Shown: positions 32,981 through 45,059, counted from the first letter of the stretch. The stretch: 64,000 bases of DNA from Saprolegnia diclina VS20 (GCF_000281045.1 NW_008246099.1:410979-474978), one strand, 5' to 3'. Numbers and translations are program-made. Notes: generated by a model from the sequence alone, not told the origin.

Positions 32981-33864
32981 TTAACTCCAGCGCTTACGCG
33001 TCGAAGAATTTGCGGCTGTGGAAGCTGTTGGCGCTGGCTGCTTAATCGGGACAAGGACGCGGGATGGTGGTAGTGTGCTGCCGTGATTGATCGTTGGGAC
33101 ACGGACGCGGCTCGGTTGTTCCCTGCTGAGATAACTATTATCAATCACCAGCAGCGTAAACGAACCTTGCCGCGGGTAGCTGATCTGAGATTGGTTTGCG
33201 CGACGGGGCGACCCGGTGCGGCGATGGCTTGGGCTTTGGCCCGGGCGACTGGAAGGTCACTTGTTTTGGCACACGGTTTTCGCCTTCGCCTGGAGTATCA
33301 TCGTTGTTCCTCATTTTCTTGAGAATGCTATGGCCAGACGCGCCATGTGAGGGGCGGCGAACAGAGAACGAAGCACAAACCTTGGGTTCGTATAGAGGAG
33401 CGTCGTACTCTTACGCTTAGCGCTGTGCGCCTGTGTGTGCTGCGTGAACGACTTCGCTGCGGATGCGTGGATTCGTTGGGACCGGCGGAGCTCTTGCACT
33501 GGAGTCACGTCCTTCGTGGCACGAAGCGTTGCTAGTTGATGCTCTTTCTCATGGACCTCGCCTTGCAACTGCCGCAGCTCTGCCGCTTGGCGATCGATCT
33601 ACGCGGAACCCTCAGACATTTCACAGTCAGACCGTGAGCTTGTACTGTGTCCTGGAGCGTCTGCGCTTCGGCTGCATGGGCTTCCTTGGCCAGCAAGAGC
33701 TGCCGATGTCCTTGGTGTTGTTCAAGGAGGCGCCACAGCATGCCCCCGAGGATCTCCATGTCCTCTGACCACATGGAGAAGGACATGCGCACGTCGTCCT
33801 TGAACTTGCGCATGGTCTTCCGCAGGTCGCGGAGCTGGCCAGCGTACGCGCTGACCGGGTCCAT
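32981..33864 (-). CDS. Small coiled-coil protein, 240 aa
   Basis: Four exons (33864-33646, 33598-33381, 33309-33166, 33122-32981) joined in frame. The N-terminal ~110 residues form a coiled coil (DLRKTMRKFKDDVRMSFSMW and an Ala/Glu/Gln-rich heptad stretch). The C-terminal half is basic, Pro/Ser-rich and probably disordered (KQVTFQSPGPKPKPSPHR). Family not recognised. The 71-nt second intron is longer than usual, and its 3' site (ending GAG, not TAG) is the weakest point of the model. Confidence 0.6.
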
Positions 33865-34190
33865 CTGGCGGAGCTTTGGCGGAAACTGCGTATGACGGGC
33901 TGCTTCAAAATTTGAAATAATTCCGGATAGATTAACCGGAAAGATGCGTCTTTTGAATCTGCCGCGATGGGAGGGAGCTTGGTGCACGGCGCTGCCTGTG
34001 GCCTAGACCATGGGTCAATAAATTTATTGACCCATGCCTAGACCTTGTCAGCCTCGAAAAGGGTTGCCCCAGGTTGACACACATCGACTCTAGATTATAG
34101 AGCCATTCTAGGCTCACGTACTGTAGTCTAGTTGTATGGACGCACTCGACTGGGCAAAGATGGATCGCAACGTTCTTACAACAACGAGCT
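33865..34190. other. Intergenic region with 28-bp palindrome
   Basis: 326 bp between the start of the small coiled-coil gene and the stop of the 977-aa EF-hand gene (both minus strand). It contains the palindrome at 34008-34035; no gene is supported here. Confidence 0.6.
34008..34035. repeat. Perfect 28-bp palindrome
   Basis: The left arm CATGGGTCAATAAA is followed at once by its exact reverse complement, with no spacer. The octamer CCTAGACC occurs at 34001-34008, overlapping the palindrome by one base, and again at 34036-34043 immediately after it. Confidence 0.9.
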
Positions 34191-37100
34191 CTACGCGATG
34201 GCTGGCGTCGGGTGCGGCGGAGGGAATAGCACGACACTAAAGCACTGAAAGAGGTCTGACGACGAAAAGAACCCGCGCTCGACGGCGTGCATGTGACGCA
34301 GGAGAAAGGCAGCTTCCGTTGGTGTGAGATCGAGCGAGAGGCGAAAGCAAACATGCTTGAGGTCGGCGTTGCGGCACGTCGCGTCGTATTGGCCGCCGCG
34401 AGCTGCACCCGTCGTCATCTCGCGCGACGCTAGACCCTTGAACGCATGCCGAACGATGATGCTCCCGGTGCGAGACCAGTTGTGCACTCCAACGTCGCGT
34501 AGCGTGCTCTCGAGTGTAAGCTTGCGTCGAAGGGCGCTTTGAATGCAAGACGTGTCCCAGGTCGCGATTGGTTCTCCTCTACGCCGCGCTTAGTCGTGCA
34601 TCAACATTGGACGAGGTACAAAGGGCCACTGCGTGCATCCGAGTGCTGAGCTTGGTTGAGTCCTCGAATGAGCTCTACAAAGCCTAGGGAACACAGCACG
34701 TCGTTCAGCATCGAAGGCTCGATATCCGAGGACCTACTGAGTTCCTTGGCACCACTCGGAACTATGCTGCGAACGAAAGCGACTGCGTCGTGCAGTGTTG
34801 GAATGGCCAAGCCCATGCGCGCCGATGCAAGTATTTCTGCGATCGCGTCGAGGCTCAGAACGATACAGCCACCGACGGACGGTTTGTACGGGTACAAGTC
34901 AAAGCACAACTTGAGCTCGCTGCGCTTCTCGAGTATGCTGTTGACGAGACCGAGCTGCTTCGCTGCGGCCTGGCGCATCTGGCGCTCCTCGACAACCTTC
35001 TGGTCCACGCTCGGGTTGGGCTGTAGCGCAAAGGTCAAGTCCTTGTCCTTCTCTTGCACCGGTGACTCGGTTTCGTCGTAGCGTAACGATAAGCTCGACC
35101 GACGGGCTGGGTAGTCGTGGCGTGCAGTGGTTGCCACTATTTGGACACTCTTCGAGTCGGTCCACGATTGCAAACTGACGTACGGGGCTCGGGCGTTGTA
35201 GGTGGGTCCAACAATAGCGCCGTATTGGAGAGATGCATCGCGTGACGGCGACGCTTGGCGCGAAGAGCTTCCAGCGTCGCAGAGATCGTTTCATAGGCGA
35301 CGACGCCGTCTTTCCGAGATGACAAGGTTGAGATGGCGGTTGACGCATCGCTCTGGGACATGAGCAGACCTGCCTCCTGCATGGCCCAGATAAAGTCGGC
35401 TTTCGAAAGCGACCCCGAGTGGGCCGAATCGATGCGCCGGCATACGCGCAGCACATTTGGTACCTAAATCAGAGGCTGGCAGAGGTGTTTGGAGCAGCGG
35501 CAGCACCTTGGCCTCAAGAACATCAATGAACCGCTGTTCTTCAAAGCGATACGTTCGTTCGTCGGCGTTTGCGTTGACATCTCGACTCTCTTTGCCAGCG
35601 CTCGCCTCTCCATTTACATCGTGCTGCAAGTGCTTGTAAAAGTCTTCGGCAATGACGTAGCCACGACCAGTTGGATCCAGTGTCCAAAAGAGTCCCTCAA
35701 TTTCTGCATACCTAAAGTCGTGTAAGTGGAGTACGAGATAGCAAACCGAACCGAGAGACGATGCCCAGCTGAGCCAGTGACTGCCGCAACTGACCGCGTG
35801 TGAGCCGACCGAAGCGATCTCCAGGAAATACGTTCCGGGCACTCTCAAGGTGGGTAGGGCCCGTCTCTTTGAGCGTTGCGAGCTTGTGCAGAATGCGCGC
35901 CTCAAGGCAATTGTCCGCCGGTCGCGACTCAGTCTGGACGGGCAGCTGCAAAAACGTTGCGCCAAACTCGGACTTTGACTTTTGGTCTGGCATCCGCACG
36001 AGGCTGTGGTGGGCTTCGGCGTTTCTACGGTGCACATAAATGCATACTGCAATAATACCGGGCAATAGGACACCTTTGCTCAGTGGTCTTTCCAGCGGCG
36101 AAAGCTGATCCGCCGGCACATCTATCAATCGCCATCTTCTTGCCGCGTTTTGCAGGTGATCCAGGCGCCGGAGCGCATGTTGCCCCTAGGACATTTTGAT
36201 CGAGATCACTCCGACATGGCCATCGATACCATGAAGTACGGACGCTGTCTTGTCGTGTAGCGCTGCGTGCAACGAAGCAATCGTGATGTCGCCATTCGCA
36301 TTCCTATATGCACCCAGTGAGTTTCGTAAACGAGATTCGGCTCGTACATGTACGGTTGAAGGCGCAGTCGAAGGCCCGTGAAGTCTGCGTTTGACAAGGT
36401 AACACCACATGCACCGAGCACAGACCGAAGGTCGTCAGGCGACAAAACATCTCGGCCCTCTTTCGCCTTCTGTGCCAACTGAAGCTTGATGGCGTCAGTG
36501 ACGGCCAAGACAGCCTCCCAAATCTACGCACCGGTACGTTTTCGCAACATTCGACTGTTGGTTTGGCACCTTTTGGTTGTGGAAAAGCGACGACATTTTC
36601 ACGCCAAGGAGGGCGAGAAAGCCGCTGTAGAGCAAGCCACACGTGTCGAGTACTGTCGGCGGCAGCTGTGCGTACAGCTGGTCGTATTCCTGGAGCGTAA
36701 AGTAGATGCCGAGGTGACCCATCGCAAGCTCAAACTCCTCCTTGGTCAAGTAGCCCGTGCACCCAACGTCCATCTTCAGAAACATGTCGCTGAGCTTGTC
36801 GTAATTGATTGTCGCGAGCTCAAGGCCACGGCGGAGGTTTGCGTGTGAATCCATTTGCCCGCTTGATCGGCTGATGCTCGGTACTGGTGACGGTGTGGCG
36901 ACCGACACGCTTCGTAGCTGGCTCCAATGGCCCATGATCTGGCAAAACGTGTCGATGTCTATTGCAGCGTGAAGCAGCATACGTGAAGTGTGCGATCGAC
37001 CGCACCGAGCTTCTTGGCCGACGTGGGGCAAAACGCGAGGAAGAGGTCGCGGGACTGAGCGTGCGAGATATCGTGGCCAAAAAGCCGCTTCAGCGCGGGT

Positions 37101-37622
37101 TGGAACTCCTTGAAGTCGAGTCGGTTATCCCCGTTAAGACTGAAGCGCCGCAGTGTGTCTTCCGGCTGCCGTTGAAGGCGCGCAAACAGCTCAATTTGAT
37201 GACGAAATCTCTCGACGAGACTTGCATTGTTGGCCAACGCACGAATCAGGTCCAGGTCTACGACACGCGGGTGTGCCACCGCGCAGCACCTCGTACTCTA
37301 CCTGCAGGGTTCATTGCATCGAGCTTCGAGAGCATTGAAATCGGAGCGACCTTGCGCTCGAAGAGGTCACGGCCAAGCTCGGCCATCGAATGCATAAGCC
37401 CAAAGCGTTCGCTTATGGTATCTTCAACAGTCACGACACTTGACGAAATTCGACACGCGTGCTTAACATTCGGCAATCCTCGTCGCCGACTACGAATAGG
37501 CACATCTTCAGCTACAGGTTGTCCTTGGAGCCAACAGTATCTCGCACGCAGATGCTACAATGCCCAGGCTCGGTTGTTGGAGCGAGGTTCAGCGCACAAG
37601 TAAGGACGCCAGCGGGGTCCAT
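34191..37622 (-). CDS. Multi-EF-hand protein, 977 aa (EFCAB6-like layout)
   Basis: Twelve exons: 37622-37559, 37511-37302, 37257-37006, 36958-36570, 36523-36354, 36303-36230, 36185-36074, 36024-35752, 35711-35507, 35463-35184, 35136-34620, 34578-34191. The protein is a chain of EF-hand-type helix-loop-helix units along its length. Examples are SLNGDNRLDFKEF, DVGCTGYLTKEEF, DPTGRGYVIAEDF and DSAHSGSLSKADF; most loops lack some Ca ligands. Such long degenerate EF-hand chains occur in EFCAB6-like proteins of cilia and sperm, so a flagellar role is plausible but inferred. Exon 36185-36074 can also be read in another frame using different splice sites. It shares a 78-bp divergent promoter with EMC4. 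Confidence 0.72.
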
Positions 37623-37700
37623 TTACACTATTAAAGAAACATGAATAGTGTATGCGACATCGCCAGCGTCGGTAACAAAGTGACTTTTGTACGGTGCGCG
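37623..37700. promoter_or_regulatory. 78-bp bidirectional promoter, EF-hand gene / EMC4
   Basis: Only 78 bp separate the two ATGs. An inverted repeat with 7-bp arms (CACTATT at 37626-37632 and AATAGTG at 37644-37650) lies inside. Another ATG in frame with EMC4 occurs at 37641. Confidence 0.55.
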
Positions 37701-38386
37701 ATGTCTCGGAAGTGGGCATATGACCTGAACGCGGGCGGCTCGGCCGCGCTGGAGCCGCTCGGCTGCAACAAGCACACGCTTGACGTACGCCATTCGCACG
37801 CCTGTCGACAAGCTGACGTCTGCCACCGTAGGAGTCGCACGGCGCCGTCGCGACCAAGGGCGTTGACAACACGCTCGAGCTCAAGAAGAAGGTAACGCGT
37901 AGCAGTCCTGGGCCTGATGCTTATGGCATTTACGCTAGCGTGCGAACGAGGTGGCTACGGCTCCTTTCAAGGGTCTTTTTCAGACGGGCTTTATGATGTG
38001 GATGTCTGGATCCTCGATCAACATTTTCAGCATCATGATCACGGCTATGGCCTTCGTCAACCCGGTCAAGGCCCTCTTCAACATCAACGGCGGTATGAGT
38101 AGTATCACTTGGTGACGCTCATACTCTGTATAGCGTTTGCCGCCTTGGACGACGGCAAGCTCGACTTGCTTCAATTCAAGCTCATTTTCGTCGCTTGCAA
38201 CTTTGCAGCGATCGCTGTTGCGCTCTACAAGTGCGGGACCATGGGTCTTCTCCCAACCACAAGCTCCGACTGGACGTGGCTCCTGCCCATCAAAGAGGTT
38301 AGTTGCCGCAGTGGTCTGCATCGCTGGACGCTCATGCGTGCGTGTAGGCTGTGGAGGCCTCGGCAGCCGCCGTCCCTGTCTTTTAG
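37701..38386 (+). CDS. EMC4: ER membrane protein complex subunit 4
   Basis: Five exons (37701-37784, 37832-37891, 37939-38092, 38134-38297, 38348-38386), 166 aa, against about 183 in animals. Conserved EMC4 blocks are present: the start RKWAYDL, a helix pair (GFMMWMSGSSINIFSIMI) and the near-diagnostic ALYKCGTMGLLPTTSSDW. EMC4 is part of the ER membrane complex that inserts tail-anchored and multi-pass proteins. An in-frame ATG 60 nt upstream would add 20 residues that do not resemble EMC4, so the downstream ATG is preferred. The stop lies 63 bp from that of the convergent INPP4 gene. Confidence 0.93.
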
Positions 38387-38449
38387 AAGCTTCTGAAGAG
38401 ACGTCTTAGTCTACAATCCATTGTCCTTGGTTGTGTTTGATACATATGA

Positions 38450-41400
38450 CTATGACATGTTGCGGCCGCCAGTTTCGGGTGGGCATCGGTACTCCTCGGG
38501 CAGCATTGAGCGCTGCAACGCGTTGAAAGCGAACCGCCGCCGGCCCGTGTTCTTGAGCGCGTTTTCTATCCGCACGCCGCGCGACCGCATCGTCGAGACG
38601 ATTTCGGGGATCTTGGCCTTGGGGAGCTCGTGGTTCCAGTGCAACAGGTGACCTAGTGGCAAGCGTGGGGGATATGACGATATCATCGTGGGCGTACCTT
38701 GTTCGAGGGTCACCGACATGCCCGTTCGATCTTTCGCGCTTTTGCAGACCGTGACGCGACCACCATGAAGCAGTCGCACGATACGCGACGAGAGCTGGAG
38801 CACCTCGGGCATTTTCTTGCGGCTGGCCATGCTCGCTTGGACCGCGGCTTCGAGCAACGCCATTGTCTCCTGCACCAGCGCCGCGTCGGGGGTGCCGCCG
38901 TGTTGGTCCACGTACGCAGCGACAAGTGGGCGCAGTGCCACGAGGTTGACCTCGTTGATGTAGTCTTGCAGCCGCTTGTGGTTGTGCGTCGACATGGCCA
39001 GCGTCTGCTTCTCATTGATGCCCGTCGAGAAGAGAAGCGGGTGCACGACGACCGTGGCCTTGCGCCGCGGCACGTGCACCTTGCCGAGACACTTGAGCAG
39101 AACGCGTACAACAAACTCGTCGTCCGTCGACTTCGCGTGGGCGTGCGTTCGCGCACCCAGGAGCGCATCGTCCATGTTGGTGTAGAGCTCGACACACACG
39201 ACGGGGTTGCCCGCTTTGGCCTCGCTCGGCGACGACGCCCGCACGTCGTCTTCGACGAGGAGCATGCGGACGCGCTTGAGCGACGCGACGGCCACCATCA
39301 TGTCTTCGAGCATGCCGATCTCGGTACCGTGCGTCGAGAGGAGCGACTCGACCTCAAAGAGAAAGCCCATGTAGAGGAGTTGGTCCAGCGGCGCCTGCTT
39401 GTCCTCCGAGACGATGAGCTGCAGTTTGTGGCAGAACGCTGTCACGAGCGTCGAGAGCGCCTGCGGTACGACGACATCGAGGCGCGTCTCGATGGCCCAC
39501 TCGAGCTCGACGCGCTTGCGCTCCGACTGCGAGAGGTACTGCCACGTCGACGGAAACATGTTGGAGACCTTGAGCGGGCTCCGAAGCTTTGTGGCCGCTT
39601 GCTGCATGCTGTGGAGGCCGCCGTTCTTAAACTTGTGCACATGCGCCGCAAAGGCGCCGACCGTGATCGTCTCGTAGATGGCGGCGTCGGCATGGGCAGC
39701 CTTGGACTTGGCGACGTGCATTTCTTGGACATGCAGGTTGATCGGGAGGAAGCGCAGGAGCGAGTCCTTCTTCTGTGTGCTCGCCTTGAAGCGCAGTTGT
39801 CGCGACTCGCGCACGTACACCACGTGGCGCGCCCGCTTGAGCAGCACGACGTAGTCACGGCGCAGCTTGGCGCGTTCGACGAGCCAGTCGCGGCACTGGC
39901 GACGGTCGGCCTCTTCCTGGATCTGCTCGAGCAAGTTTTCGTAGAGCGAACCCATCGACTGCTGTCGCTGCAACCGCGACGCTTCGAGGGCGAGAAACTG
40001 CTTGAGCTCTTGCTCGGCAAGGAGGTACTCCTTCGTGCGCCGCGCGAGAATGATGTCGAGGTATTGGCACGGAATCACGTTCGTATACGGGCTCTCCATG
40101 AGATCTTCCACGACCAAGATGTCCTGGTCTTGCAAATGAAACTGCGCCGTCAGGAGCGTGTCGGCCGGCGACGTAAAGAGCGTCGTTGTGTGGGTCTTCG
40201 GCGCGTTGTTCTGCAGCATCGAGAGGTGGGTTCGCCGAAGCTCATGGTCGCGGACCATCTGGATGTCGAGACGGCACGGCAGCAAGAACGAGCAGTTTTC
40301 GGGTTTGCTCCACACTTGCAGCGCCTCGGTAAAATGATCCATGTGGTCGAGCAGGAGCTGCGACTCCATCTGGAACGAGCACACGCACTGGTCCGACGGC
40401 GACACAAAGAGCATGTCGTCGTCGCCTTGGTCCTCGTCGTCTTCGTCATCCTCATCGTCCGAGTCGCTCTCTTCTTCCAGGTACTCGAGCCCATCGAGCG
40501 GCGTCGAATGCGCGCTGCTGCTGCTGCTTGCGTTCGACTTGATCGTGTTGGCGCCGTAGTGCGTCGAAGGCGTCCGAGCAGTGTACACGAGAAACCGGAC
40601 GGGGATCGAGCTCGTAAGCGGCAGAAGGATCTGCGGCACCGACAAAAAGGCCACGTGATGTTCGTCGCGGACCGTCTCAGGGACCAGCGTGTCGGTCGAG
40701 TCGCCGCGCACCCACTGCCCCGCATCATCTTGGGTTTCGATCGCCACGTAGCAGCCGCGCGGGATGTGCTGCGGCACGAGAAGCCGGAGCGAGACACCAA
40801 AGCTTGAAGCTTGGCTCAACATCTCGGCGTCCAGCTGCTTGATGAAGCTACGGCTCGACGACGTAACAACGGAGGCGGGGAGATCGTCCAACATCTCGTC
40901 TTCGTTGTCATCCAAGTACGTGTCGGGCACAAGTACAGTCGTACCACGGTCGAGCGGAAGGTCTTCGGAGCCATCGTCGCCGTCCTTCTCTGCAAAAGTG
41001 ATGCCAATGATGCGCGGCGTGACGACGGCTTCGCACGAGCAGTCGGTCTCCTCGTCGTTCTTGCGGAGCGACTTGGTCGCCGAGTTCCACTGGAGAAAGA
41101 TGAAGCAGCATGGCGGAACGCACTGGGGGAGCCAGACGGTCGTGAGATACCAAACGTAGTACGGGACTTCGTTTTTGACAAACTGCATCGAGAATGCAAT
41201 GAGGTACGTGGCCGTCACGACGCCGATGAGCGACGTGTAGAGTCGCAGCGCCTTCATGAGGTAGATTTGCTGCGGCGAGTACGCGATGAGCTGCATGATC
41301 TTGGAGCCGCGGTGCATGACCATGAGTCCGAGGAAGAGCACGCCGAGCGTGAGGAGCGCCGAGACCGAGTACGTGGTGTTGGAGAACCACGTAAAGAAGG

Positions 41401-43325
41401 CCTGGTCTGCTAGCGAGAGGTTTTGGTTGGCCATGTAGCAGAGCGCAAAGTACGGCTGGATGTCCGAGAAGACGTACTGGAACGTCGTGCCGTTCTTGCA
41501 CGAGTACACCGCGTCCTGCATGTTGGTGGTGCTCTCGGCCTCGTAGACCTTGCGGATCGTGTCTTGGTGGACGTTCGCAGCGCCAAACTGGAATGCGTAG
41601 TAGCACGCGTTGAGGCACAGAAAGAGCACAAAGAGTGTAAACTTGGGCAGCTTCCGGACAGGCGGCGAGAGCACCGAGGCCCAGTGGCAGCAGACGCTCA
41701 GAAGCATCGTGAACGCGAGCGACGTGACGCCGCACTTGATCGTAAAGTAGTTTTCCATGTGCTTCATGTCTCCCGCGATCCACAGCACGTTGTTGACGAG
41801 CCCGAGAAGGAGACCGGTGACGGCTGTGATCGCCGTGATGTCGCTAAAGATCGCAATCGGGTGGAACGACCAGTGCATGATGCCAAGCCCGTGCTTGAAG
41901 AGCATAAGGAAGCAGAACGTGAGGCTCAGCACGAGCAGCACCAGCGAGATCCAGTTGTAGGGGCTCGAAGGCAGCGACGTCTGGAGGTCCTTCATAATTG
42001 TCGTCACGACCACGCCTTGGGCCAGCATCGAGTCGCCAGCGGAAGCCGTGATGTTGATGGACGTGAACCGCGCTTGGTACAGCGACTCTGGGTTGCGCAC
42101 GTTGTGCACATCGATGAGCACGGACGCGTTCGGCGCGATGTCCTCGGGCAGGGTCACGGTCCAGACTCTCGGGTCGGGCTTGTAGGTCGCCACTAACGGC
42201 CGCGTCTTGTAAAAGAAAGAACTATCGCCCACCGTGTAGCCGCTGTTGAAAAAGTCGAGCTTGAGCTGCGTCTGCTTCGGCAGCAAGACGTCCGAGAGAA
42301 AGATGAGCGTCGCGTTCGACACAGCTTGCGAGAGGATGTTAGCCGTGAAGAACGCAGGCTGCGAGATGCGGCCCGCGTTCACGCTGCGCACGTAGCCGGC
42401 GCTAATGTACACGCGGTACTCTTCGTTCGGTAGCTTGGCGGTAAAGTAGATGGGAAAGTGCTCTGGCGGCAGCACGCTCTTGGGCGTCGAGACGTTGGTC
42501 AAGACCATGCGAAAGCGGGCGGCGCTCAAGGCAGCGACCGACTTCAAGTTCAGGCCAATGTACGAGTGGTCGCCCCACTGCATCGTTCGACAAAGACCGC
42601 TGACAGGGTTGGCGTTGACCGTCTTGGAGTCTTGGATTGTGCACCCACCCGATGTCGCGCTCCACGCCCACCCTGTCGGGATGCGCACAAAGATCTCGAG
42701 GATTGACGTGCCCGTGGGCTCGCCGTTTGATATGAGCACGCGGCTGTAGTCGTTCGGGTCGAATGTCATCTCGACGACCGCGTTGGTTTGGCCCGGCATG
42801 TTGTTCTCGGTCGCGTCCCACGTGTAGTCTGTCACGTAGCCTACGCAAGCGCTTGGGGGCGGCGTGAGGTGATCGCAGGCGTACCGTTGTTGCAGCACGG
42901 CTTCGTGCACTGCCATGGGAAGTTCTGGCTGGTATCGTTTGGAAGAAAGGCGACGCTGCAGAGGTCTTCGTCGAGACGACAGCCAGGGTACTTCAGGCAT
43001 GGTTTCCACGGCTTGCGGTTCTTCTTGTACTCGTCTGCATCAAACCGGCCTGTACATCGTCATCATAAGCCCATGAACCCCATACGTATATGCACGCACC
43101 GTTGACGCAGCAGGGCAAGGCCACGCAGGCACCGCCAATGACACTGTTTTGCGGGCCGGGCTCGCAGCAGAGCGGCGGCTGGGTGTTGGTGCTGTTGTTG
43201 ATGCAGCACGGCTCGCACGTATACGGTTCTTGCGCCACGTTCGCGTCGGCGATGACGACGAGCGCAACGAGCAGCACGAGGTATGTACTCCGGCGGGCCC
43301 ACAGGGAGCGCCGAGTTGTCGCCAT
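38450..43325 (-). CDS. 7-TM receptor-like / INPP4 phosphatase fusion
   Basis: Four exons (43325-43100, 43049-42885, 42840-38698, 38652-38450), 1578 aa. A signal peptide (STYLVLLVALVVIADA) is followed by a Cys-rich ectodomain (~30-125) and an extracellular region with NxS/T sites. Seven hydrophobic helices span ~425-715. A cytosolic part with acidic Asp/Glu runs then leads to an INPP4-type domain: active site CKSAKDRTGMSVTLEQ near residue 1495 and the family end IENALKNTG then FAFNALQRSMLPEEY. INPP4 enzymes remove the 4-phosphate from PI(3,4)P2. Oomycetes encode GPCR-bigrams, 7-TM receptors fused to signalling enzymes including INPP4, and this fits that class. The 45-nt intron just after the active site is in frame without a stop. 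Confidence 0.88.
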
Positions 43326-43707
43326 CGAGGAGGGGAAGTCGCTTCTTCGAATGTCCTGGCGACCTGCGATCCGGTTACCGCGATTACTTACTGTTTGTAT
43401 GAAATTTCAGTCGGGAGCCAGTTCGGTCGACCGTCTTTGTGTCCCGCAGCCATTGCTCACACTGCGTCGACCGGCACCAAGGCCAAGCGAATGCAGTACC
43501 GGGTAATGCCATCGACTGTGCCAGTCGGTCGACATTGCAGCGAGCATGCAGTGTATTCAAGACATTATCGCTTGGAGCGGCAAAGTAGCTCATTGCATCT
43601 CCGTGTACATACGCAGTCGCAAGCACAGCAGATGGGCCTTGCGACCGATACCCGACCATTATCCGGTGTACGTCCGGTTGACCGCATTCGGCTTTGTTCT
43701 GGGCATG
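43326..43707. promoter_or_regulatory. Divergent intergenic region INPP4 fusion / AONS
   Basis: 382 bp between start codons. The AONS frame stays open upstream to an ATG at 43546, so its true start could lie inside this region. Nothing else is recognised. Confidence 0.4.
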
Positions 43708-44913
43708 ATGGAGGTTGCGCTCGCGACCGCCGTCGCCAAACGCGACGCGGATGGCAGCCGGCGCCACCTGCAGGTGCTCTCGGATGACAACGTAGACTTT
43801 TGCTCCAACGATTATCTTGGCTTTGCTCGCAGCCGCGAGCTCGCCGATGCGATCGCGTCGGCGCCGCACGGCCATGGGTCCACTGGCTCACGCCTCGTGA
43901 CCGGAACGTCCCAGCTGCATTTGGATGTCGAAGCCGAGCTTGCTGCCTTCTACGGGTATCCGTCCGCCCTTGTCTTCAACAGCGGATACCTCGCCAACTT
44001 GAGCGTGCTCTCAGCAGTACCACAGCCTGGTGATTTCGTCCTGTACGATGAGCTTGTGCACAACTCGTGCCGCGAAGGCCTCCGCCTCGGCCGTGCTACG
44101 TCGGCCGCCTTTCGTCACAACGACATCGAAGATCTTCGGGCGCGCCTCGCGTCGGCGCCGGCGACAGGCAACCGTGTTGTTGTCGTCGAGTCTGTCTATT
44201 CGATGGACGGCCACATTGCGCCACTCGTCGCCATGGTACATGCGCTCGTTTTCACACGACATCCTTATCTAACATGATGGTAGGTACGACTGTGCCGTGA
44301 GTTTAATGCGGCGCTCATCGTGGACGAAGCGCACGGTGTTGCTGTCGACGGACCGCAGGGCGCCGGCGTCGTCCGGGCGCTCGGCCTCGAGAAAGACGTG
44401 TTTTGCACCGTGTACACCTTTGGAAAAGGCATGGGCATCCACGGCGCTGTTGTTTGCGGCCCGCTTGTGCTAAAAGAGTACCTTGTCAACTATGCGCGGC
44501 CGTTCGTGTACAGCACGTCGCTGCCGGCGTCCGATATGGTCACGATCCGCGCCGCGCATGCCTATTGCGCCAGTGCTGCTGGCGACAGCGCGCGCCGTCA
44601 GCTGCAGTCGCGCGTCCGTCGTTTTCGAAGCCGCGTGCGCGAGAATGCGGTGGCAATTCCGCCCGCGAGCTTGCTCCACAGCTCTACTGCAATCCAGGGC
44701 GTCGTGTGCCCAGGCAACGCGCGCGTGCTCGCGGCCGCCGCCCATCTCCGAACGCAAGGCTTCAACGTCGTCGCGATCCGCGCCCCTACTGTGCCCGTGC
44801 ACAGCGAGCGCTTGCGCATCATATTGCATGCGTACAACACGGATGCCGAGATCGACGCTCTTGTCCAACACCTGGCGGCGTTCTTTCTCAAGCACCCGGC
44901 ATCAAGGCTGTAG
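43708..44913 (+). CDS. bioF: 8-amino-7-oxononanoate synthase (biotin pathway)
   Basis: Two exons (43708-44235, 44284-44913), 385 aa, close to the 384 aa of E. coli BioF. The fold-type I PLP enzyme motifs are present: GSTGSRLVTGTSQLH, DELVHNSCREGLRLG, VVVVESVYSMDG, IVDEAHG and the PLP lysine in TFGKGMGIHGA (about residue 224). AONS condenses pimeloyl-CoA or -ACP with alanine in the first dedicated biotin step. The C-terminus is SRL, a recognised variant of the peroxisomal PTS1 signal; fungal and plant AONS enzymes are peroxisomal. An in-frame ATG at 43546 would add 54 residues; the shorter start matches the family. Related alpha-oxoamine synthases (KBL, ALAS) are the alternatives. Confidence 0.87.
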
Positions 44914-45059
44914 TCGCTAGCAGTTGTGTACGTAACAGAGAAGAACAAACTTGGTGCTATACTGTCGCCCACAATGGTATCGCTTACGCTGAGCCACCGA
45001 GGCAAGAGCAGTCTTGCTGCATGCACCTTTAGAATATAAAACCAAAGAAGTACGGGGCA

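Noticed and set aside
36025-36229. Unspliced reading GQHALRRLDHLQ..IIAVCIYV in the EF-hand gene
   Set aside because: Two typical introns (44 and 49 nt) give a linker-like sequence and a model that closes exactly; the unspliced reading needs an unusual hydrophobic stretch. It remains an alternative.
43546-43707. 54-residue N-terminal extension of AONS as a mitochondrial presequence
   Set aside because: The shorter start gives the family length, and the SRL C-terminus points to peroxisomes.
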